Origin: Streptomyces sp. NBC_00513 | GTDB taxonomy: Bacteria > Actinomycetota > Actinomycetes > Streptomycetales > Streptomycetaceae | Assembly (NCBI RefSeq): GCF_041431415.1 | Contig: NZ_CP107845.1 | Location: 2,170,001 to 2,234,000 of the forward strand | Direction: 5' to 3' | Length of the DNA: 64,000 nucleotides | Shown: in pieces, positions 46,027 through 57,717 of the stretch | Layout: every line of letters starts with the position of its first letter | Position numbering within the stretch: position 1 is the stretch's first letter | Position numbers and translations under genes: made by a program | The notes under the pieces: model-generated | What the model saw: only the letters and a program-made list of their open reading frames with translations | What the model was told of the DNA's origin: nothing | Database searches by the model: none

Positions 46027-47238
46027 TCAGACCTCCAGTGCGGCGATGCCGGGGAGCGTCTTGCCCTCGAGGTATTCGAGGGAGGCGCCGCCACCGGTCG
46101 AGATGTGGCCGAAAGCGTTCTCGTCGAAGCCGAGCGTGCGCACGGCGGCGGCGGAGTCCCCGCCCCCGACCACGGTGAACGCGTCGCTGTCGACGAGGGC
46201 CTGCGCGATGGCGCGGGTGCCGCCGGCGTAGTCGGGGTGCTCGAAGACGCCCACGGGACCGTTCCAGAAGACGGTCTCCGCGTCGGCGATCTTCGACGCG
46301 TACAGCTCGCGGGTCTTGGGACCGATGTCCAGACCCTCCTTGTCGGCGGGGATCTTGTCCGCGTCGACGGTGATGAACTCCGCGGGGGTCTTGCCCTTGA
46401 GGTCGGGGAAGTCCGTGGAGGCGAGGATGTCGACGGGGAGGACCAGCTCCACGCCGTTGGCCTCGGCGCGCTCCATGTACTCCTTGACGACGTCCACCTG
46501 GTCCTTCTGGAGCAGGGAGATGCCGACCTCGTAGCCCTTGGCGTGGAGGAAGGTGTAGGCCATGCCGCCGCCGATGAGGAGGCGGTCGGCCTTGCCGAGC
46601 AGCTCGTCGATGACGGCGAGCTTGTCGGAGACCTTGGCGCCGCCGAGGATGACCACGTACGGACGCTTGACCTCGGCGGTCAGCTTCTTCAGGACGTCGA
46701 TCTCGGCGGCGATGAGGTAGCCGACCGCGTGCGGCAGGCGCGCGGGGAGGTCGAAGACCGAGGCGTGCTTGCGGTGCACGGCGCCGAAGCCGTCGCCGAC
46801 GTAGATGTCGGCGAGTTCGGCGAGCCGGTCCGCGAAGGCGCCGCGCTCGGCGTCGTCCTTCGAGGTCTCGCCGGCGTTGAAGCGCAGGTTCTCGATGAGG
46901 GCGACCTCGCCGTCGGCGAGCGCCGCGACGGTCTCCTTGGCGGAGGCGCCGACGGTGTCCGTGGCGAACGCGACGTTCTTGCCGAGCAGTTCGCCGAGGC
47001 GGACCGCGGCCGGGGCCAGCGAGAAGGCCGGGTCCGGGGCGCCCTTGGGGCGGCCCAGGTGCGAGGCCACGACCACGCGGGCGCCGGCTTCGGCGAGCTT
47101 CGCGATGGTCGGCTGGACGGCGCGGATGCGGCCGTCGTCGGTGATCTTGCCTTCGGCCAGCGGCACGTTGAGGTCGGCCCGGACGAAGACCCGCTTGCCG
47201 GAGACGCCCTCGGCGAGAAGTTCGTCGATCGTCTTCAT
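46027..47238 (-). CDS. pgk: phosphoglycerate kinase
   Basis: 403 aa. Motifs: RVFVRADLNVPL, ASHLGRPKG, ALIENLRFNAGE, nucleotide site GGAKVSDKL and GGGMAYTFL, FWNGPVGVFE and the C-terminal GGGDSAAA / STGGGASLEYLEG. Between gap and tpiA; 151 nt from gap with no clear internal terminator seen. Confidence 0.97.
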   Translation of the reverse strand: MKTIDELLAEGVSGKRVFVRADLNVPLAEGKITDDGRIRAVQPTIAKLAEAGARVVVASHLGRPKGAPDPAFSLAPAAVRLGELLGKNVAFATDTVGASAKETVAALADGEVALIENLRFNAGETSKDDAERGAFADRLAELADIYVGDGFGAVHRKHASVFDLPARLPHAVGYLIAAEIDVLKKLTAEVKRPYVVILGGAKVSDKLAVIDELLGKADRLLIGGGMAYTFLHAKGYEVGISLLQKDQVDVVKEYMERAEANGVELVLPVDILASTDFPDLKGKTPAEFITVDADKIPADKEGLDIGPKTRELYASKIADAETVFWNGPVGVFEHPDYAGGTRAIAQALVDSDAFTVVGGGDSAAAVRTLGFDENAFGHISTGGGASLEYLEGKTLPGIAALEV

Positions 47239-47389
47239 GTGTCTTTCTGCTCCTTTTCCCCACGCAGGGCCTTGTGCCCGTGCGGGGCGAGAGGGACGAG
47301 GCAAGCCACAGGGCCCGCACAGCGCTTCATCGCGCTGCCCGAGCCCTGTGCCTACATCGTGGTGCCTTGCCCTGAAACCTTGATGACCC

Positions 47390-48460
<1,071 letters not shown>

Positions 48461-48529
48461 TTACGACCCTACCTCTCCGTGAGCTTGGGAGTGACATCGG
48501 CCGGGGACTGACACACCCTTGTCCGCCAG

Positions 48530-48566
48530 GGAGGTCCTGCGCCGCAAGCGCCGGCGCGGGACCTCC
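48530..48566 (-). terminator. terminator of the carboxypeptidase gene
   Basis: 15-bp stem (GGAGGTCC then TGCGCCG; one T-G pair) with a 7-nt loop CAAGCGC, about 50 bp after the stop and upstream of gap. Confidence 0.7.
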
Positions 48567-48614
48567 GGGACCTTGGCCCCCGTCACTCAAAGTGAGCGGC
48601 GGGAGGGGTGCGGC

Positions 48615-51578
48615 TCAGTGGTTCAGTGAACGGAGCGCCTTACCGACGAGTACGGCTCGGTCCTTCGCGGTCGGCAGGTGTTCCAGGCCGAAACCGACCA
48701 GTACGGTGTCACGCGTAGTCACCGCCGCGTAGGACTTGAACAGCTCCCCGGACCGGGACCAATCGCCCGGAACGTCGGGACTTCCGGCAGGTGCGGGCCC
48801 GGCGCTCCAGGCGCCCAGCGAGGTCTCGAAGCCCTCGACGGCCTGGTCCGCTCCGGCCACGTTCAGCCGCGCCTCGTCCGCGAAGACGCCGCGGCCGCCC
48901 GATCCCGGGTCGGTGACGTACGACAGCGAGACCTCGACGGTCTTGCCGGCGTACGCGCTCAGGTCGAAGGAGACCTGCTTCCAGCCGCCGGAGGATCCGG
49001 TGAAGCTGTTCCACGCCCCGCTGGTGCCCTGCGGGGCGCAGCCGCCGCCGTCGAGCGTCAGGTAGTGGCGCAGGAACGGGTGGCCGTTCAGCAGGAACCC
49101 GCCCTCGCACTCGGTCGGGACCTCGGCGCTGGTCAGACCGCTCGCCTCGGGCAGGGTCGTCCAGTCTTCCCCGCCGGCCGTGCGGGCCTCCAGGGCGGCG
49201 TGGTCGTAGCCCTCCTCGGTGTTCCAGTTCAGGGCCATCCGCAGGGCCGGCTTGTCGGCGGCGGAGACCTTGGTGAGGTCCACGGTCCGGGTCAGCCGCT
49301 TCCAGTCGTCGTCCGTGTGCAGGGCCGAGGCCATGCCGGCGCCGGCGTGGGGGGCGTACGGGTTGACGACCCCGGCGTACTGGCCCGCCTGGGCGCTCTT
49401 GAACCGCGGGAACTGCGCGGCCGGCAGGGTGTCCGAGGTGACGGTGTAGGAGCCGGGCGCGTTCAGCGGGTTGCCCGCCGCGTCCCCGAGTCCGCCCGCG
49501 GCCCCGGCGAGGCCGCCGGCCCCGGTGAAGCCGGTGGGGGCGCTCACGCCGGCCCGGCCGTAGGCGCCGAGCCAGTACTGGCTGAAGTCGTTGGTGACGG
49601 CGGGGCCGACCTGGGCGTTGCCGCCGGCCAGTTCGCCGGCCTCGATCAGCTTGCCGCCCTCGTTGAGGAAGTCGCGGATCGCCAGCTGGGTGTCACCGCC
49701 GGGGCCCTTGGCTCCCGTGTAGTGGACGGCCGTGCGGAAGTGCGAGAGGACTCCGAGGGGGTGCGGGGCGCCCTGGACGGCGACGTCCCAGACGGCGGCG
49801 GAGCGCCCGTTGGCGCGCAGCGCGTCGACGTACGTCCGCGCGTGCTGTGCCGGGGCGCCCTCCTCGGCGATCACCAGGACGTCCGCCCGGGGCCGCTCGG
49901 CCACGGTGTACGTGAAGTGCTCGCTGGAGACCCGCTTGCCGGAGCGGTCGCGGCCGGTGAACCAGACCTCGACCTTGTCGCCGGGCCTGGCGCCGTCGAC
50001 CTTCGCCCGGTACTCGTCGAACCAGTTGTTGTCCTCGCCGCCGTAGGTCTCGCCGCCCTTCCAGGCCTTGAGGTCCTCGTCGTGGGTGCGACCGCCGTTG
50101 ATCCGGAAGTTGAGTTCCTTGTCCTTGAGCGCCTTGCGGGCGGTGACGGCGACCGTCTGGTCCTCGCCGCGGGCTCCGTAGGAGGTGGTGAACGGGTCCA
50201 CGGTGAAGTCGGCGGCCTTCAGGCCGACGGAGGACGCCGGCTGGTCCGGGCGTGCGGCGCTCTCGCCGACGGCGAGCGCGAAGGGGACGTTCTTGGCGAA
50301 CTCGGCCTGGATCAGCTTCTCGTCATCGGGGAAGTTGAATCCGGAGGCGCAGTCCTCGGGCTTCCATTGGTCGTTCGGGTCGCTCGCGGAGGCCGTCTGG
50401 CAGGTGGTCATCTCCGGCGTGAACATCATGACGCCGTTGGCGTTGGCGGCGTGTCCGTCGGCCTCGCCGTTCGTGGTGTACAGCTCGGAGGAGAGCTGCG
50501 GGTAGTAGCCGGGGACGGCCGGGTTCTCGGGGGTCCCGGCGAGCGCCTTGTACGCGACGTCGTCGGGCGTCGGGGTGGCCACCTGCCAGCCGACTCCGTA
50601 GAGGAGCAGTTCGGACGCGGAGTGGTAGTTGATGGCGTACTCGAAGCCGATGCGCTTCTCGAACCGGTCGAGCGCCGCGGTCTCGGGCTCGGAGCCGGCC
50701 TTGGGGCCGCGGTAGGTCTCGCTCGCCTGGTTCGGCGAGGAACCCTCGTTGTCGTAGCCCCACTTGTAGGCGAAGTTGCGGTTGAGGTCGACGCCGTCGC
50801 CGGCCGTGATCTTTCCGTCGCCGTTGTTGTCGCGCAGGTTCTTGCGCCACAGGCGGGCGGAGTCGGCGGTGAAGGTGTGGTCGTAGCCGTCCGGGTTGGC
50901 GGAGAGCAGGAACCACAGCTCGGTGGAGTCGACCAGCCTGGTGATCCGGGCGTCCTTGCCGTAGCCGTCGAGGGTCTGGTGCATCAGCCGCCGGGTCATC
51001 TCGGGGGTGATCCACTCGCGGGCGTGCTGGTTCGACATGTACAGGACGGCGGGCTTGTCGCCGTCCTTGGCCTTCTTGGCGTTCTTGGTGACCTTGAGGG
51101 CGAGGATGTCCTTGCCCTGGACGGTCTTGCCGATGGAGACGACCTTGGTGAGCGCCGGGTTCTCCCGCGCGGTGCGCAGGATCTCCTCCTGGAGGCCCCC
51201 CTTGCCGCTGTACGGGCGGAACACCCCGTCGCCGGCGGCCTTCGCGCGGGCCGTCGCGCCGGCGGCGGTCCTGCGTTCGACCGGCTTCACGCCGCGGGCC
51301 GCGAGTTCCTTCGCCTGGCCGGCGGTCAGGAACAGCTCGACCTTGGCGGTCCCGTGCTCGGGGGCCCGTTCGGTGAGCTCGTGGGCGTCCTGGCCGGCAG
51401 CGAGGACGAGCGGCACCTGTTCGCGGGTGATGTCCGCGTCGTAGACCCGCACCTCGTCGGAGGCGGCGGATCCGTCCTCCGCGGTGGGCTGCGCCTGGGC
51501 CGCGACGGGTAGTGCGGCCAGTGTGGTTCCGAAGACGAGTGCGCTTGCGGCGAGGATCGATCTCGCGCGGTGCCTCAT
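48615..51578 (-). CDS. secreted zinc carboxypeptidase (M14 family)
   Basis: 987-aa exported metallopeptidase. Signal peptide 1-29 (MRHRARSILAASALVFG, AQA end). M14 domain about 120-420: zinc ligands H185 and E188 in NQHAREWITPE and H319 in NYHSASELLLYG, catalytic E389 in MMFTPEMTTC, plus SANPDGYDHTF and GVDLNRNFAYKWG. A Ca-binding-like DNNGDGKITAGDG precedes the latter. Long C-terminal extension (about 480-987) with a ThuA-like middle (ADVLVIAEEGAPAQHARTYVDAL) and a jelly-roll-like end. Releases C-terminal amino acids from peptides outside the cell. Confidence 0.92.
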   Translation of the reverse strand: MRHRARSILAASALVFGTTLAALPVAAQAQPTAEDGSAASDEVRVYDADITREQVPLVLAAGQDAHELTERAPEHGTAKVELFLTAGQAKELAARGVKPVERRTAAGATARAKAAGDGVFRPYSGKGGLQEEILRTARENPALTKVVSIGKTVQGKDILALKVTKNAKKAKDGDKPAVLYMSNQHAREWITPEMTRRLMHQTLDGYGKDARITRLVDSTELWFLLSANPDGYDHTFTADSARLWRKNLRDNNGDGKITAGDGVDLNRNFAYKWGYDNEGSSPNQASETYRGPKAGSEPETAALDRFEKRIGFEYAINYHSASELLLYGVGWQVATPTPDDVAYKALAGTPENPAVPGYYPQLSSELYTTNGEADGHAANANGVMMFTPEMTTCQTASASDPNDQWKPEDCASGFNFPDDEKLIQAEFAKNVPFALAVGESAARPDQPASSVGLKAADFTVDPFTTSYGARGEDQTVAVTARKALKDKELNFRINGGRTHDEDLKAWKGGETYGGEDNNWFDEYRAKVDGARPGDKVEVWFTGRDRSGKRVSSEHFTYTVAERPRADVLVIAEEGAPAQHARTYVDALRANGRSAAVWDVAVQGAPHPLGVLSHFRTAVHYTGAKGPGGDTQLAIRDFLNEGGKLIEAGELAGGNAQVGPAVTNDFSQYWLGAYGRAGVSAPTGFTGAGGLAGAAGGLGDAAGNPLNAPGSYTVTSDTLPAAQFPRFKSAQAGQYAGVVNPYAPHAGAGMASALHTDDDWKRLTRTVDLTKVSAADKPALRMALNWNTEEGYDHAALEARTAGGEDWTTLPEASGLTSAEVPTECEGGFLLNGHPFLRHYLTLDGGGCAPQGTSGAWNSFTGSSGGWKQVSFDLSAYAGKTVEVSLSYVTDPGSGGRGVFADEARLNVAGADQAVEGFETSLGAWSAGPAPAGSPDVPGDWSRSGELFKSYAAVTTRDTVLVGFGLEHLPTAKDRAVLVGKALRSLNH

Positions 51579-51663
51579 GTGCCCCCCTGGGCGTCGTCTG
51601 CCACGAAAGCGTTCGGACGACAGGCTCACGACCGCCCATGCCCATGTCAATGGGGCGTGCCGA

Positions 51664-51698
51664 AAGGTGCCCGCACGATTCACTCGTGCGGGCACCTT
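51664..51698 (-). terminator. terminator of the uvrC-whiA operon
   Basis: Perfect 15-bp stem (AAGGTGCCCGCACGA arm) with a TTCAC loop, 35 bp after the whiA stop. Confidence 0.85.
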
Positions 51699-51732
51699 GG
51701 GACCACGGTGGGTTCTCGCGTCGTCGCGAGGG

Positions 51733-52728
51733 TCAGCCGGCCATGTTGTCGGCCAGTTCCTCGCTGAGGTCGAGGTTCGACTCGGTGCCCGGGATGCCCA
51801 GGTCCTGGGCACGCTTGTCGGCCATCGCCAGCAGGCGACGGATCCGGCCGGCGACCGCGTCCTTGGTCAAGGGCGGGTCGGCGAGCGCGCCCAGCTCCTC
51901 CAGGGAGGCCTGCTTGTGCTCCATGCGCAGCCGGCCGGCGGCCGCGAGGTGCTCGGGGACCTCCTCGCCGAGGATCTCCAGCGCGCGCTGCACCCGGGCT
52001 CCGGCGGCCACCGCGGCGCGGGCGGAGCGGCGCAGGTTGGCGTCGTCGAAGTTGGCCAGGCGGTTGGCGGTGGCGCGGACCTCGCGCCGCATCCGCCGCT
52101 CCTCCCAGGCCAGTACCGAGTCGTGCGCACCCAGTCGGGTGAGCAGGGCACCGATCGCGTCGCCGTCGCGGACGACGACCCGGTCGACACCGCGGACCTC
52201 GCGCGCCTTGGCGGCGATGGAGAGCCTGCGGGCGGCGCCCACCAGGGCCAGGGCGGCCTCCGGACCGGGGCAGGTGACCTCCAGGGAGGACGACCGACCC
52301 GGCTCGGTGAGGGAGCCGTGGGCCAGGAAGGCACCGCGCCAGGCCGCCTCCGCGTCGCAGGTGGCCCCGGAGACCACCTGGGGCGGGAGGCCCCGGATGG
52401 GGCGCCCCCGGCCGTCCACGAGGCCCGTCTGGCGTGCCAGCTGGTCCCCGCCGGCGACGACGCGCACGACGAAGCGGCTGCCGCGGCGCAGTCCGCCGGG
52501 AGCCATCACGACGAGGTCCGAGGAATGGCCGAAGATCTCCAGGATGTCCTTGCGCAGTCTCCGGGCGGCGACCCCCGTGTCCAGCTCCGCCTCGATGACG
52601 ATGCGGCCGCTCACCAGGTGCAGGCCACCGGCGAACCGGAGGATCGCCGAGACCTCGGCCTTCCTGCAGCAGGTCCGGGTGACGGGCAGGCGAGAGATCT
52701 CGTCCTTCACCGCAGGCGTCATCGCCAT
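51733..52728 (-). CDS. whiA: WhiA sporulation regulator
   Basis: 331 aa. DNA-binding protein needed with WhiB for aerial hyphae to begin sporulation septation. N-terminal LAGLIDADG-like domain ([36 protein letters not shown]) and C-terminal HTH ([29 protein letters not shown]). Start MAM gives a 10-nt overlap with yvcK; the second ATG (52722) gives an ATGA overlap. Both are plausible. Last gene of the uvrC-rapZ-yvcK-whiA unit. Confidence 0.96.
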   Translation of the reverse strand: MAMTPAVKDEISRLPVTRTCCRKAEVSAILRFAGGLHLVSGRIVIEAELDTGVAARRLRKDILEIFGHSSDLVVMAPGGLRRGSRFVVRVVAGGDQLARQTGLVDGRGRPIRGLPPQVVSGATCDAEAAWRGAFLAHGSLTEPGRSSSLEVTCPGPEAALALVGAARRLSIAAKAREVRGVDRVVVRDGDAIGALLTRLGAHDSVLAWEERRMRREVRATANRLANFDDANLRRSARAAVAAGARVQRALEILGEEVPEHLAAAGRLRMEHKQASLEELGALADPPLTKDAVAGRIRRLLAMADKRAQDLGIPGTESNLDLSEELADNMAG

Positions 52729-53765
52729 GGGCCGATCCTTCCATGCATCCGAAAAATACGGTCGTACGCGGCGGCCAGCAGCTCCGGGTCGTGCTTCGGA
52801 GAGCCGTCCTGCCTGGCAACCGGCGCCAGCTCGACCGCGGCACCGAACCGTTTCGCGGCATCGGAGAGGGACTCGCGGTCGGGCACGGCGGCCTCGTCGG
52901 CCAGCACCACGTCCAGGGCGAGTTTAGGGGCGTGTCGGGCCAAAACCTCCAAATGACGCTGCGGAGAGAAGCCCTCTGTTTCCCCGGGTTGCGGCGCGAG
53001 GTTCAGCGAGAGGACTCTTCGGGCCTTCGTCTCGATGAGCGCGTCGAGCAGTTCGGGCACCAGCAGGTGCGGGATCACGGAGGAGAACCACGACCCCGGT
53101 CCGAGCACCACCCAGTCGGCGTCGAGCACGGCCGCGACGGCCTCCGGCACGGCCGGCGGGTCGCCGGGCACGACCTGTACGGAGAGCACCTCGCCCGGGG
53201 TGAGGGCCACGGTGGCCTGCCCGCGGACGGTGTCCACGTCGTCCGGGCGGGTCGGATCGTGCCCCTTGACCAGCGCCTGGAGTTCCAGGGGCACCGCCGA
53301 CATCGGCAGTACCCGACCCTGGGCGCCCAGCAGCTTGCCGACCAGGTCGAGTGCCTGGACGGGGTCGCCGAGCTGTTCCCACAGGGCGACGATCAGCAGG
53401 TTGCCGACGGCGTGCTCGTGCAGGTCGCCGCGGGACTGGAACCGGTGCTGGATGACCCGGGCCCAGGTCTGGCCCCATTCGTCGTCGCCGCACAGCGCGG
53501 CCAGCGCCTTGCGCAGGTCGCCGGGCGGCAGCACGCCGAGCTCCTCCCGGAGCCGGCCGCTGGAGCCGCCGTCGTCGGCGACGGTGACCACGGCGGTGAG
53601 GTCGCCGGTGATCCGTCGCAGGGCGGCGAGGGAGGCCGACAGGCCCTGGCCGCCGCCGAGCGCGACCACCTTCGGCGTGGCGCCGCGGCGACGGCCGGCG
53701 CCGTCCTCGCCCCGCCCGGGGGTGAGACGGCGCAGGCGGCGCAGTCTCAGACTCCGTCCGGTCAC
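52719..53765 (-). CDS. yvcK: YvcK/CofD-like gluconeogenesis and morphology factor
   Basis: 348 aa. UDP-sugar-binding family linked to growth on gluconeogenic carbon and to cell shape. Core motifs: [70 protein letters not shown]. Arg-rich N-terminus. The GTG start overlaps the rapZ stop (GTGA). Confidence 0.95.
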   Translation of the reverse strand: MTGRSLRLRRLRRLTPGRGEDGAGRRRGATPKVVALGGGQGLSASLAALRRITGDLTAVVTVADDGGSSGRLREELGVLPPGDLRKALAALCGDDEWGQTWARVIQHRFQSRGDLHEHAVGNLLIVALWEQLGDPVQALDLVGKLLGAQGRVLPMSAVPLELQALVKGHDPTRPDDVDTVRGQATVALTPGEVLSVQVVPGDPPAVPEAVAAVLDADWVVLGPGSWFSSVIPHLLVPELLDALIETKARRVLSLNLAPQPGETEGFSPQRHLEVLARHAPKLALDVVLADEAAVPDRESLSDAAKRFGAAVELAPVARQDGSPKHDPELLAAAYDRIFRMHGRIGPWR

Positions 53766-54709
53766 TCGCGCCCCATGTCCCGGTGCACTACGACGGTCTC
53801 GACTCCCTCGGAGGCGAGGCGGGCGGCGAGCTTCTCGGACATGGCCACGCTGCGGTGCTTGCCGCCGGTGCAGCCGACCGCGATGGTCACGTAGCGCTTG
53901 CCCTCGCGGCGGTAGCCGGTGGCGATGAGCTGGAGCAGCTCGGTGTACCGGTCGAGGAACTCCTTGGCGCCGGGCTGGCTGAAGACGTAGCCCGACACCT
54001 CCTCGTTGAGCCCGGTGAAGGGGCGCAGTTCCGGGACCCAGTGCGGGTTGGGGATGAACCGGCAGTCGACGACGAGGTCGGCGTCGACGGGGAGGCCGTA
54101 CTTGTAGCCGAAGGACATGACGGTGGCCCGCAGCTCGGGCTCCTCGTCGCCGGCGAACTGGGCGTCCATCTTGGCGCGCAGTTCGTGCACGTTCAGGCTG
54201 GAGGTGTCGATGACCAGGTCGGCGTCGCCGCGCAGCTCGCGCAGCAGGTCGCGCTCGGCGGCGATGCCGTCGGTGATGCGGCCGTCGCCCTGGAGGGGGT
54301 GCGGGCGGCGGACCGACTCGAAGCGGCGGACCAGCGCGTCGTCGGAGGACTCCAGGAAGACGATGCGCCGGGTGACGCCCTTGCCTTCGAGGTCGGCCAG
54401 GGACTCGCGGAGCGCGTCGAAGAACTGCCGGCCGCGGACGTCGACGACGACGGCGATGCGCGCCACGTTGCCCTGCGAGCGGGCGCCGAGCTCCACCATG
54501 GTGGGGATCAGCGCCGGGGGGAGGTTGTCGACGACGAACCAGCCGAGGTCCTCCAGGCACTTCGCCGCGGTGCTGCGGCCGGCTCCGGACATCCCGGAGA
54601 TGATCACCAGCTCGGGGATGGCCGCCTCGGCGGCCTCGCCGGGCTCCACTGTCGTGCCCGTACTCACCTGTGCTCCGTCTCGGTCGTGCGTGGTCTCGTG
54701 CTCGGTCAT
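53762..54709 (-). CDS. rapZ: RapZ-family nucleotide-binding protein
   Basis: 315 aa. P-loop [16 protein letters not shown], Walker-B-like [10 protein letters not shown], and the conserved C-terminal domain ([46 protein letters not shown]). In E. coli RapZ controls amino-sugar regulation; the Streptomyces role is not defined by sequence. Coupled on both sides by 4-nt overlaps (uvrC and yvcK). Confidence 0.95.
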   Translation of the reverse strand: MTEHETTHDRDGAQVSTGTTVEPGEAAEAAIPELVIISGMSGAGRSTAAKCLEDLGWFVVDNLPPALIPTMVELGARSQGNVARIAVVVDVRGRQFFDALRESLADLEGKGVTRRIVFLESSDDALVRRFESVRRPHPLQGDGRITDGIAAERDLLRELRGDADLVIDTSSLNVHELRAKMDAQFAGDEEPELRATVMSFGYKYGLPVDADLVVDCRFIPNPHWVPELRPFTGLNEEVSGYVFSQPGAKEFLDRYTELLQLIATGYRREGKRYVTIAVGCTGGKHRSVAMSEKLAARLASEGVETVVVHRDMGRE

Positions 54710-56721
54710 TGCTCGGTCCCCCGTTCGGACGATGCTCCCGCGGGCGCGGGGGTCTCGTCTTCCATGATCTCTCCTGTCGCCGTGTTGACGGCAGGACCGG
54801 CGGGAACCGCGTGGGCGAGGGCCGCGGCCACGGTCTCGGCCGTCTTGGGACCTATGCCCGGGACCTCGCAGATCTGGTCGATTGTCGCCTGTCTCAGCTT
54901 CTTCACCGAACCGAAGTGCTTGACGAGGGCTTGTTTGCGGCTCTCGCCGAGTCCGGGCACGTCGTCCAACGGGCTCGATTTCAGACGCTTGCCGCGCTTG
55001 CTGCGCTGGTACTGGATGGCGAACCGGTGGGCTTCGTCACGGACCCGCTGGAGCAGGTACAGGCCCTCGCTGGTGCGGGGCAGCACGACGGGGTCGTCCT
55101 CGCCGGGCAGCCACACCTCCTCCAGCCGCTTGGCCAGGCCGCACACGGCGACGTCGTCGACGCCCAGCTCCTCCAGGGCCCGCTTGGCGGCGGCGACCTG
55201 CGGTTGCCCGCCGTCGACCACCACGAGCTGCGGCGGGTAGGCGAACCGCTTCGGCCTGCCGTCGTCCTCGGCCGGGACCTCGCCGTCCTCGGCGTCCTCG
55301 GGGGACCACTCCCCCGTCTTCAGCTTCTCCTGGAGGTAGCGGCGGAAGCGCCGCGAGACCACCTCGTGCATGGAACGGACGTCGTCCTGTCCCTCGAACG
55401 ATTTGATCTGGAAGCGCCGGTACTCGCTCTTGCGCGCGAGCCCGTCCTCGAAGACCACCATCGAGGCCACGACGTCGTCACCCTGGAGGTGCGAGATGTC
55501 GAAGCACTCGATGCGCAGCGGAGCGCCGTCCAGCTCCAGGGCCTCGGCGATCTCCTCCAGGGCCCGGGAGCGGGTGGTCAGGTCGCCGGCGCGCTTGGTC
55601 TTGTGCAGGGCGAGGGACTGCACGGCGTTGCGGTGGACGGTCTCCATGAGGGCCTTCTTGTCCCCGCGCTGCGGGATGCGCAGGCTCACCTGGGAGCCGC
55701 GCCGCTCGGCCAGCCACTCGGCCAGCGCCGCCGTGTCCTCGGGCAGCGCCGGGACCAGCACCTCCTTGGGGACGGCCTCGCCCTTCTCCTCCCCGTACAG
55801 CTGCTGGAGCGCGTGCTCGACGAGGCCGGCGGTGTCGACGGCCTCGACCTTGTCGGTGACCCAGCCGCGCTGGCCGCGGACCCGGCCACCGCGTACGTGG
55901 AAGATCTGCACGGCGGCTTCGAGCTCGTCCTCCGCGACGGCGACGAGGTCGGCGTCGGTGGCGTCGGCGAGCACGACGGCGTTCTTCTCCATGGCGCGGC
56001 GCAGGGCCCCCATGTCGTCGCGCAGCCGGGCGGCCTTCTCGTACTCCATGTCCTCGGCGGCCTCGTGCATCTGCTGTTCGAGGCGGGTGAGGTAGGTGCC
56101 GGTGCGGCCGGCCATGAAGTCGCAGAAGTCCTCGGCCAGTTCGCGGTGCTCGTCGGGGGTGACCCGGCCCACGCAGGGCGCGGAGCACTTGCCGATGTAG
56201 CCGAGCAGGCAGGGTCGGCCGATCTGCGCGGATCGCTTGAACACTCCGGCGGAGCAGGTGCGCACGGGGAAGACGCGCAGCATCAGGTCGACCGTCTCGC
56301 GGATGGCCCAGGCGTGCCCGTACGGGCCGAAGTAGCGCACGCCCTTCTTCTTGGGCCCGCGCATGACCTGGACCCGGGGGTACTCCTCGTTCATGGTGAC
56401 GGCGAGGGAGGGGTAGCTCTTGTCGTCCCGGTACTTCACGTTGAACCGGGGGTCGTACTCCTTGATCCAGGAGTACTCCAGCTGGAGCGCCTCGACCTCG
56501 GTGGACACCACGGTCCACTCGACGGAGGCGGCGGTCGTGACCATCGTGGCGGTGCGCGGGTGCAGGTTCGCGACGTCCTGGAAGTAGCTGGCCAGGCGTT
56601 GCCGCAGGCTTTTGGCCTTCCCGACGTAGATCACCCGGCGGTGCTCGTCGCGGAACTTGTAGACCCCCGGGGAGTCGGGGATCTGCCCCGGCTTGGGGCG
56701 GTAGCTGGAAGGGTCGGCCAT
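54706..56721 (-). CDS. uvrC: excinuclease ABC subunit C
   Basis: 671 aa. Makes both incisions in nucleotide excision repair. GIY-YIG nuclease domain (about 15-95: [27 protein letters not shown], split by variation), Cys-rich [17 protein letters not shown] helix [14 protein letters not shown], RNase-H-like domain ([21 protein letters not shown]) and C-terminal helix-hairpin-helix motifs ([28 protein letters not shown]). Heads the operon with rapZ, yvcK and whiA; uvrA lies 6 kb away. Confidence 0.97.
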   Translation of the reverse strand: MADPSSYRPKPGQIPDSPGVYKFRDEHRRVIYVGKAKSLRQRLASYFQDVANLHPRTATMVTTAASVEWTVVSTEVEALQLEYSWIKEYDPRFNVKYRDDKSYPSLAVTMNEEYPRVQVMRGPKKKGVRYFGPYGHAWAIRETVDLMLRVFPVRTCSAGVFKRSAQIGRPCLLGYIGKCSAPCVGRVTPDEHRELAEDFCDFMAGRTGTYLTRLEQQMHEAAEDMEYEKAARLRDDMGALRRAMEKNAVVLADATDADLVAVAEDELEAAVQIFHVRGGRVRGQRGWVTDKVEAVDTAGLVEHALQQLYGEEKGEAVPKEVLVPALPEDTAALAEWLAERRGSQVSLRIPQRGDKKALMETVHRNAVQSLALHKTKRAGDLTTRSRALEEIAEALELDGAPLRIECFDISHLQGDDVVASMVVFEDGLARKSEYRRFQIKSFEGQDDVRSMHEVVSRRFRRYLQEKLKTGEWSPEDAEDGEVPAEDDGRPKRFAYPPQLVVVDGGQPQVAAAKRALEELGVDDVAVCGLAKRLEEVWLPGEDDPVVLPRTSEGLYLLQRVRDEAHRFAIQYQRSKRGKRLKSSPLDDVPGLGESRKQALVKHFGSVKKLRQATIDQICEVPGIGPKTAETVAAALAHAVPAGPAVNTATGEIMEDETPAPAGASSERGTEQ

Positions 56722-56816
56722 GCCAACCACCCTACTGGCGGCGGCCGACAACGGTCCCCCGGCACCGGCCCTCGTTGCCGGGGGCCGGCCCGGTCGCGGC
56801 CCTTCGGCGCGACGGT

Positions 56817-56852
56817 GTCCGGGCGGCGCCCGGGGAGGGGCGCCGCCCGGAC
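56817..56852 (-). terminator. terminator of the protease operon
   Basis: Perfect 15-bp stem (GTCCGGGCGGCGCCC arm) with a GGGGAG loop, 49 bp past the stop at 56901. Confidence 0.85.
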
Positions 56853-56900
56853 CCGCGTGGCCCGGCCCCCTGGCGGAGGGCCGGGACACGCGGGCCTCCC

Positions 56901-57713
56901 TTACGGGCGGACCGTGCGGCGGCGCAGGAGCAGGATCCCGGCGCCGCCCAGCGCGAGCGCCCCGGCGGCCCCGGCCGCTCCGACCGTCGGCGAGGCCGGG
57001 GACGGGGTCGGGGAGGGCTCGGTGGGGCGGGCCGCCGTCGCCGCGGCGGGTTCGGCGTAGCCGCCGGCGCGGCCGTCCCTGGCGTAGGCGGAGCCGGGGA
57101 GTTTGTCGCCGTAGGCCTTGGCGACGCGTGTCCGGTAGCCGGCCAGGCTCGTCCCGGCGGCCCCCACGGCGCGTGTCGCGTCCTCGTCGAGCGGCAGCAC
57201 CCGATCGCCCCGGGCCACGTACCAGGCGTCGATCTGCGGCTCGCGGAACACGGTGCCGCCGGGCAGTTTCTCCGCCCCGAGTCCGGCGTAGCGGAACTCG
57301 TCGTCGCCGGTGGCGATGTTCACGACCTGCCAGCCGGCGGGTGTCCGGGCGGTCCACAGGGCGGCCCGCTGTCCGTCGGAGGAGACGGCCTCGCTCGCGA
57401 GGAATTCCAGGCGGGCCACGGGTGCCCCCGCCTTGCCGGCGACGAAGTCCGGGGAGAGGTGGTGGACGGGGATCGTCTCGCCCTCGATGCGGGGCTTGGC
57501 CTCGGCGAGGCCGACCCTGCCCTCCCGGGCGAAGAACCGGGCGAGTGTGGCCAGGGTGTCGGGGGCGACGGCCGCCTGTCGGGCGGCCGCCCGGACGTCG
57601 GCCCCGGCGGACGGGGGCTGCGGTACGGGGGACGCCTGGGCCTGCGGGGACAGGAGCAGGCAGGCACCGGCGAGGACCGCGACGGCGGCGGCGCGCAGGG
57701 GTACGGCGGTCAC
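56901..57713 (-). CDS. secreted, C-terminally membrane-anchored protein
   Basis: 270 aa. Signal peptide 1-28 ([25 protein letters not shown]), ectodomain about 30-215, Pro/Thr/Ser spacer ([13 protein letters not shown]), then a C-terminal hydrophobic helix and RRRTVRP tail. There is no LPXTG, so it is a plain membrane anchor, not a sortase substrate. No family recognised. Four nt after the papain-like protease gene, so it is probably its cell-surface partner, inhibitor or substrate. Confidence 0.72.
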   Translation of the reverse strand: MTAVPLRAAAVAVLAGACLLLSPQAQASPVPQPPSAGADVRAAARQAAVAPDTLATLARFFAREGRVGLAEAKPRIEGETIPVHHLSPDFVAGKAGAPVARLEFLASEAVSSDGQRAALWTARTPAGWQVVNIATGDDEFRYAGLGAEKLPGGTVFREPQIDAWYVARGDRVLPLDEDATRAVGAAGTSLAGYRTRVAKAYGDKLPGSAYARDGRAGGYAEPAAATAARPTEPSPTPSPASPTVGAAGAAGALALGGAGILLLRRRTVRP

Positions 57714-57717
57714 GGCG

